Assembly: GCA_934541105.1 (NCBI GenBank)
Contig: CAKTDA010000001.1
Coordinates: 248,001-312,000, forward strand
DNA: 64,000 nucleotides
DNA from: an uncultured Luteitalea sp.
Lineage (GTDB): Bacteria; Acidobacteriota; Vicinamibacteria; Vicinamibacterales; Vicinamibacteraceae
Direction of reading: 5' to 3'
Position numbers and translations under genes: made by a program. This document shows, piece by piece, positions 59,717 to 64,000 of the stretch. Numbering within the stretch: position 1 is the first letter of the stretch; each line of letters begins with the position of its first letter. Under the pieces are notes generated by a model that made no database searches, was not told the DNA's origin, and saw only the letters and a list, made by a program, of their open reading frames with translations.

Positions 59717-60621
59717 GTCGAATCGATCAGGCCCTCTCGAAGTCGAGCGCAGGTACGCCCGGCAGCGAGCACGCAACGCCTGAGAACCCGTGGGCCATCG
59801 ATGCGCCGGCGGCACCGTCGGCCGCGGGCGCTCGCGCCGACGGCGTGGCCGTGGTCGAGGCCGAACAGCCGCCCCCCCCGGCCGATCTGCTGCATCGAAC
59901 ACCGGCAGCCCCAGCCGAACCCCGCAGCGTGGCGCCCGCCATGGCCGAGCGCGTCGTCGGCGGCACCCTGCCGCCCGACGTCGTCGAGGAGTATCGCCGC
60001 CTCGGTGCGCTCGTCCACCACATGCAGGTGGAGCGCGGCACGCGCGTCGTCATGGTGACCAGCGCCCTGGCAGGTGAAGGCAAGACGCTGTCGTCGGTGA
60101 ACCTGGCGCTGACCCTCAGCGGCTCGTATGGCCGCAACGTGCTGCTCATCGATGCCGACCTGCGGCGTCCGTCGCTGCACCAGGTCTTCGACACGGTCAC
60201 GATCACGGGACTCGGCGACATGCTGCGCGATCCGACGGTCACGCCACCGCTCGTCCAGGTCACGCCGCACCTGACCGTGCTGACCGCCGGGCGTCCGGAT
60301 TCCGACCCGCTCCGCGGGCTGACCTCCGATCGGATGCAGCAGTTACTGGCCGAAGCCAAGCAGACGTTCGACTTCGTGATCATCGACACGCCGCCCGTCG
60401 GCCTCCTCACCGACGCCAACCTGCTCGCGGCGATGGTCGATGTCGCGTTCCTCGTCGTGCGCGCCGAGTCCACGTCGTTCGACCTCGTCAAGCGCGCGGC
60501 CGACGCCATCGGCCGGCACCGCATCGCCGGCGTCATCCTCAATCGGGCCACGGACGGCCATCGGGAAGCCCGCTCCTACGCGGAGTACTACGGGGCCTAT
60601 TCGTCGCCCCGGCAGGCCTGA
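59713..60621 (+). CDS. BY-kinase-like P-loop ATPase (CpsD/CapB type)
   Basis: 302 residues. After ~80 low-complexity residues come VVMVTSALAGEGKT (Walker A at 130-135), Walker A' LLIDADLRRPS and Walker B FVIIDTPPVG, all needed for bacterial tyrosine autokinases. The C-terminal tail has a short tyrosine cluster (SYAEYYGAYSS). It would be phosphorylated in cycles that switch the copolymerase at 57031-58605 on and off. Its ATG overlaps the stop of the ATPase gene (ATGA). Confidence 0.9.
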   Translation: MSRIDQALSKSSAGTPGSEHATPENPWAIDAPAAPSAAGARADGVAVVEAEQPPPPADLLHRTPAAPAEPRSVAPAMAERVVGGTLPPDVVEEYRRLGALVHHMQVERGTRVVMVTSALAGEGKTLSSVNLALTLSGSYGRNVLLIDADLRRPSLHQVFDTVTITGLGDMLRDPTVTPPLVQVTPHLTVLTAGRPDSDPLRGLTSDRMQQLLAEAKQTFDFVIIDTPPVGLLTDANLLAAMVDVAFLVVRAESTSFDLVKRAADAIGRHRIAGVILNRATDGHREARSYAEYYGAYSSPRQA

Positions 60622-60627
60622 TCACCG

Positions 60628-62007
60628 ATGGCCAACGTGCTCCAGCGCGTCACGTGGCGCAGCGCGGTCCTGATTTCGTTCGAGAGCGCCCTGCTGGTTG
60701 GCGCGCTGTTCGCGGCGACGATGGCCAGGCTCGGCCACGTGCCGATCGATGGTGATGACGCTCCGTCCTTCTTCTGGAAGACGATCCTCGTCGCCGGCGT
60801 GTGCCAGGTGTGCCTCTACTACGCGGAGCTCTACGACCTGCGCGTCGTGGCGGACCGGCGTGAACTGTTCGTCCGCATCCTGCAGGCACTCGGCGCGACG
60901 TCGCTGATCCTGGCGCTGCTCTACTACTGGTTTCCCGCGCTCGTCATCGGCCGTGGCGTCTTCCTGATTGCTGCCGGGGCCGTCGTCACCCTCGTGGCCG
61001 GCTGGCGCTTCGCCTTCGAGTGGACGGTGGGCCGCGTCGGTCCGGCCGAGCGGCTGCTCGTGGTCGGCACGGGCGCGGCTGCCGTGAGCCTGGCTGCCGA
61101 ACTGCGTTCGCGGTACCGGGAGCTCGGCGCGGAGATCGTCGGCTTTGTCGATGCCGAGGGGCCGAACGACGCGAACCCCGACGTGATCGGCACGATCGAC
61201 GACATCCCGGCGATCGTGCGCCAGCACCAGGTCGAACGCGTGGTCGTCAGCCTCGCCGACGCCCGCGGCAAGCTGCCGATGGACCGCCTGCTCGACATGA
61301 AGCTCGACGGCGTGGTGTTCGACCACCTCGCGTCGGTGTACGAGGAGTACACGGGCAAGATTGCCGTCGAGAACCTGCGTCCGAGCTGGCTGATCTTTTC
61401 CGAGGGCTTCCGCAAGTCGCGCACGCTGACCGCCGCCAAGCGCGCGGTCGACCTCGTCGTCGCGGTGGCGCTGCTCGTCCTGACCATCCCGCTCATGCTG
61501 CTGGTGGCGCTCGCCGTGCGGCTCACGTCGGCTGGCCCGGCGCTGTATCACCAGCAGCGGGTCGGGCAGAACAACCGCGTCTTCACGGTGCACAAGTTCC
61601 GGTCGATGCGCAACGACGCCGAGGCGCGCACGGGGGCGGTGTGGGCCCGCCAGAACGACACCCGCGTCACGCCCGTGGGTGCCTTCATCCGCAAGACCCG
61701 GCTCGACGAACTGCCCCAGCTCTGGAACGTGCTGCGCGGCGAGATGAGCCTCGTCGGACCGCGGCCCGAGCGGCCCGAGTTCGTGCAGATGCTGACGCGC
61801 GAAATCCCGTTCTATCGGCAGCGGCACGCAGTCAAGCCCGGCCTGACCGGGTGGGCGCAGGTCTGCTACACCTACGGCGCCTCGGTCGAGGACGCCATGG
61901 AGAAGCTGCAGTACGATTTGTTCTACATCAAGAACCTGTCGATCGGGCTGGACCTGTTCATCCTGTTCAAGACGGTGCAGACCGTCGTGCTCAAGCGGGG
62001 CCAATGA
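60628..62007 (+). CDS. Polyprenyl-phosphate sugar-1-phosphate transferase (WbaP/EpsB type)
   Basis: 459 residues. Four N-terminal helices, a CoA-binding-like middle domain (RLLVVGTGAAAVSLAAEL), then the catalytic bacterial-sugar-transferase domain: KRAVDLVVAVALLVLTIP membrane hairpin, VHKFRSMRNDAE, RKTRLDELPQLWNVLRGE and VGPRPERPEF. It moves a hexose-1-phosphate from UDP-sugar to undecaprenyl phosphate and so starts the repeat unit of the polymer on the cytoplasmic face. Confidence 0.94.
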   Translation: MANVLQRVTWRSAVLISFESALLVGALFAATMARLGHVPIDGDDAPSFFWKTILVAGVCQVCLYYAELYDLRVVADRRELFVRILQALGATSLILALLYYWFPALVIGRGVFLIAAGAVVTLVAGWRFAFEWTVGRVGPAERLLVVGTGAAAVSLAAELRSRYRELGAEIVGFVDAEGPNDANPDVIGTIDDIPAIVRQHQVERVVVSLADARGKLPMDRLLDMKLDGVVFDHLASVYEEYTGKIAVENLRPSWLIFSEGFRKSRTLTAAKRAVDLVVAVALLVLTIPLMLLVALAVRLTSAGPALYHQQRVGQNNRVFTVHKFRSMRNDAEARTGAVWARQNDTRVTPVGAFIRKTRLDELPQLWNVLRGEMSLVGPRPERPEFVQMLTREIPFYRQRHAVKPGLTGWAQVCYTYGASVEDAMEKLQYDLFYIKNLSIGLDLFILFKTVQTVVLKRGQ

Positions 62008-63158
62008 TCTCGAACGGCGCGGCGCTGCCGGCCGACGCGCTCGACGCGGCGGCGGCAGCCGACAATGCGGTCAACAGCGGGCTCGCGGCGTGGCTGCGGC
62101 AGGCGCGCCGGGTGCACACCGCGTACGGCGTGAGCATCGCCCGGCAGGCACTCGGCATCATCTCCTACTGGATGCGGCTGGGTACGCGCCGGCGCGAGTA
62201 CTACCTCTACCGCCTCTACGATCCCGCTGTTCCACCCACGACCAAGCGCACGTTCCTGAGCAACGCGCGCTGGGACGACCTGGTGGACCGCATCAACCCG
62301 CGGGCGTACCACTATCTCGTGGACGACAAGACTGCGTTCGGCACCACGCTGCGACGCTTCGGCATTGCCACCGCGGCCATCCACGACGTGTTCGACGTCT
62401 CGCGGACGATGTTCCTCTCCGGCAGCGGCGCGCGCGACGCCGCCGCGTTCGCGCGGCATGTGCGGTCGCTCGCAGCACCCGGCATCGTCATCAAGGACGA
62501 AGAAGGCCGCCAGGGCCATCACGTGCACGTGCTGCAACGCATCGACGATCGGTCCGTGCTGCTTGCCGACGGCCGCCGGCTCGGGCACGAGGAGTTCTTC
62601 GCACGGCTGACCGAATCCGGCGTCCGGCGATTCGTGGTGCAGGAACGGCTGCGGCCGCACCCGGACCTGCGGCCCCTCGCCGGCGAGACCCTGGCGACGA
62701 TCCGGCTCGTCACCTACATCGACGACCCGGGTGACGTCAGGGCGTTGCGCGCGACGATGCGCGTGCCCCTGCTCGATGCCGGCGTGGACAACTTCTCGGC
62801 CGGCAACCTCGCGGCACCCATCGACCTCACGACGGGCGTGCTCGGCCAGGCGCTCGAGCGGGAGACCGGACGGCGCCACGCGCTGCACCCTCGAACAGGC
62901 GCGCCACTCGAGGGTTTCGCGGTCCCCGATTGGCCAGCGGTGCTGCTCCTCGTTGCACGCGCGGCCCTGGCATTCGATCGCCTGCCGACCATCGGCTGGG
63001 ACGTCGCCATCACGGCCAGCGGACCCGTCCTCGTCGAGGGCAACTCGCGGTATCAGCTCAACGTGATCCAGATGCCACATGGCCGTGGCGTGTGGGAGGG
63101 TGACTTCCGCCGCTGGTGTGAGGCGCGCGCCGGATGGCGTCGGGGCTTGCCCCGATGA
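62004..63158 (+). CDS. Sugar-transfer-associated ATP-grasp protein
   Basis: 384 residues. The order of motifs fits the ATPgrasp_ST group: a basic N-terminal helix with YYLYRLYDPA, KRTFLSNARW, the ATP-binding GIVIKDEEGRQGHHV, FVVQERLRPHPDLRPL, an Arg-rich ATIRLVTYID strand and the metal end VEGNSRYQLNVIQ. ATP-grasp enzymes join a carboxylate to an amine or thiol through an acyl-phosphate, so the polymer may carry an amide-linked group. ATG overlaps the stop of the sugar transferase; the downstream gene overlaps in the same way. Confidence 0.82.
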   Translation: MISNGAALPADALDAAAAADNAVNSGLAAWLRQARRVHTAYGVSIARQALGIISYWMRLGTRRREYYLYRLYDPAVPPTTKRTFLSNARWDDLVDRINPRAYHYLVDDKTAFGTTLRRFGIATAAIHDVFDVSRTMFLSGSGARDAAAFARHVRSLAAPGIVIKDEEGRQGHHVHVLQRIDDRSVLLADGRRLGHEEFFARLTESGVRRFVVQERLRPHPDLRPLAGETLATIRLVTYIDDPGDVRALRATMRVPLLDAGVDNFSAGNLAAPIDLTTGVLGQALERETGRRHALHPRTGAPLEGFAVPDWPAVLLLVARAALAFDRLPTIGWDVAITASGPVLVEGNSRYQLNVIQMPHGRGVWEGDFRRWCEARAGWRRGLPR

Positions 63159-64000
63159 TGGCGCGACTCGGCATCTCCGCTGCATCGCTGCCGGACCCGA
63201 TGGCACGCGCGCTGAAGGCCGCGCGCAACCTCGTGGTGGACCCGCCGCCCCGCAACGCCACGCTGCGGATCGTGGGTGTCGCGGCCGATGGCGAGCACCT
63301 GACGCTGCGGTACGAGGCGCGGAAGCGGCCGTACGTGCACACCGTGACGCTGGCGCCTGGTCTCGGTCTCGATCACCTGCCGGCCACACTCCGCGAGGAC
63401 CTGCTGCTGGCGCTCGCGCTCGCGACGGCCCCGCACCTGTTCGTCCTGACGGATTTCGCGACCGTGCGGGCCGACGTCGGCTCGCTGACCGCAGCGCAGC
63501 GCTCGTTCTGGGCGTGGTACCTGCGCGGCGGCCTCGGCGAGTTCCGCTACCACCAGGGCCTCGATCCCTCGCGCCACATCGAGGTCGTGGCACCGGACCG
63601 CCCATCACGAGACGCGATCGACCTGCCGGAGCCACGCGAGGCGGCCATCGTGCTCAACGGCGGCGGCAAGGACACGATCGTCGCCGCCGAACTCGTGCGC
63701 GCCATCGGCATGCCGTTCGAGTGGATGAGCAACAACCCCGTGCGCGCGATGCGCGATGTCGTCGCCGCGGCGCCGGCATGTCCGTCGCACGAGGTGCGAT
63801 TCAGTCGCGACGCCGACGCCAAGCGCGATGGACGGTACGACCGACGTCACGTGCCGCACGTCGCCGCGTACCTGATGCTCGGTGTGCTCACGGCACTCGC
63901 CCGCGGCTGCCGGTACGTGATCGTCGGGAACGAGCGCTCGGCCGACTTCGGCAACGTGCACGTGAACGGCGTCGAGGTGAACCACCAGTTCTCGAAGTCG
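63155..64000 (+). CDS. GGGKD PP-loop protein (MurL-like), 5' part, in the polysaccharide operon
   Basis: The frame is open for 282 codons to the right edge. The first ~150 residues are a mixed alpha/beta region. LNGGGKDT (about 168-173) is a PP-loop, as in ATP pyrophosphatases. VGNERSADFGNVHVNG and VNHQFSKS follow, a combination I associate with MurL-type epimerases that invert the terminal Glu of UDP-MurNAc-Ala-Glu. In a polysaccharide operon, adenylation of a carboxyl group for epimerisation or amidation of a glycan substituent is more likely than peptidoglycan work. Starts at 63155 (ATGA overlap) or 63158. Confidence 0.6.
   Translation, partial: MMARLGISAASLPDPMARALKAARNLVVDPPPRNATLRIVGVAADGEHLTLRYEARKRPYVHTVTLAPGLGLDHLPATLREDLLLALALATAPHLFVLTDFATVRADVGSLTAAQRSFWAWYLRGGLGEFRYHQGLDPSRHIEVVAPDRPSRDAIDLPEPREAAIVLNGGGKDTIVAAELVRAIGMPFEWMSNNPVRAMRDVVAAAPACPSHEVRFSRDADAKRDGRYDRRHVPHVAAYLMLGVLTALARGCRYVIVGNERSADFGNVHVNGVEVNHQFSKS

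Overview
The window is a 64 kb piece of a very GC-rich (roughly two-thirds G+C by eye) bacterial chromosome. It holds about 61 protein genes, one tRNA, one degraded toxin-antitoxin locus and no phage, insertion sequence, CRISPR array or rRNA. An Acidobacteriota, probably Vicinamibacteria-like, is my inference. It rests on the base composition, the serine/threonine kinase fused to TolB-type repeats, the many Asp-box/PD40 and beta-barrel exported proteins, the exopolysaccharide locus led by a sigma-54 activator and a GspA-like ATPase, and the short degenerate intergenic repeats. No taxonomic marker other than recA is present.

Layout. 1-9 kb: sugar epimerase and glycosyltransferase (minus strand), two flippase-like UPF0104 membrane proteins, two lipoproteins sharing a new C-terminal domain, a beta barrel, a methyltransferase and a radical SAM enzyme. 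9-12 kb: large esterase and a PD40 lipoprotein. 12-22 kb: a glycan block with methyltransferase, GlpD-like oxidoreductase, asparagine synthase, hexapeptide acyltransferase, DPM1-like glycosyltransferase, DedA protein, GT39-like protein and a second beta barrel. 21-25 kb: inositol-phosphatase-like enzyme, anti-sigma kinase, aroA-aroK and a phosphoesterase. 25-33 kb: a rearranged cytochrome c maturation operon, preceded by maf and a dciA-like gene. 33-38 kb: thiolase, methyltransferase, 3-hydroxyacyl-CoA dehydrogenase, a YdjM-like protein and recA. 38-39 kb: small repeats, a higBA remnant and tRNA-Phe. 39-53 kb: mostly minus-strand metabolic and envelope genes (aldo/keto reductases, esterase, L-serine dehydratase, PD40 kinase, Aat, and an ABC exporter with an AttH-like partner), plus an RRM protein. 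53.7 kb to the right edge: an exopolysaccharide operon running off the window.

How the genes work together. The ccm operon should load haem onto periplasmic c-type cytochromes. Its parts are CcmC/CcmD (haem delivery), a one-chain CcmAB exporter, CcmE with a Cys-x3-Tyr haem site, a one-chain CcmF-CcmH ligase, and two unassigned membrane proteins carrying a CcmI-like helical motif. The right-hand operon has a regulator, Wza-type export protein, outer-membrane barrel, Wzz-type copolymerase, GspA-like ATPase, BY-kinase-like ATPase, initiating sugar-phosphate transferase, ATP-grasp protein and a GGGKD PP-loop protein: a Wzx/Wzy-like or exosortase-linked polysaccharide system whose remaining glycosyltransferases must lie to the right.

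The strongest candidates for something new are the reorganised haem-ligation operon with its two embedded accessory proteins, the paired lipoproteins with a shared two-cysteine domain, the PP-loop/ATP-grasp pair in the polysaccharide operon, and a recurrent arrangement in which a -10 hexamer sits 6-10 bases before the start codon, suggesting that leaderless mRNAs are common in this organism.
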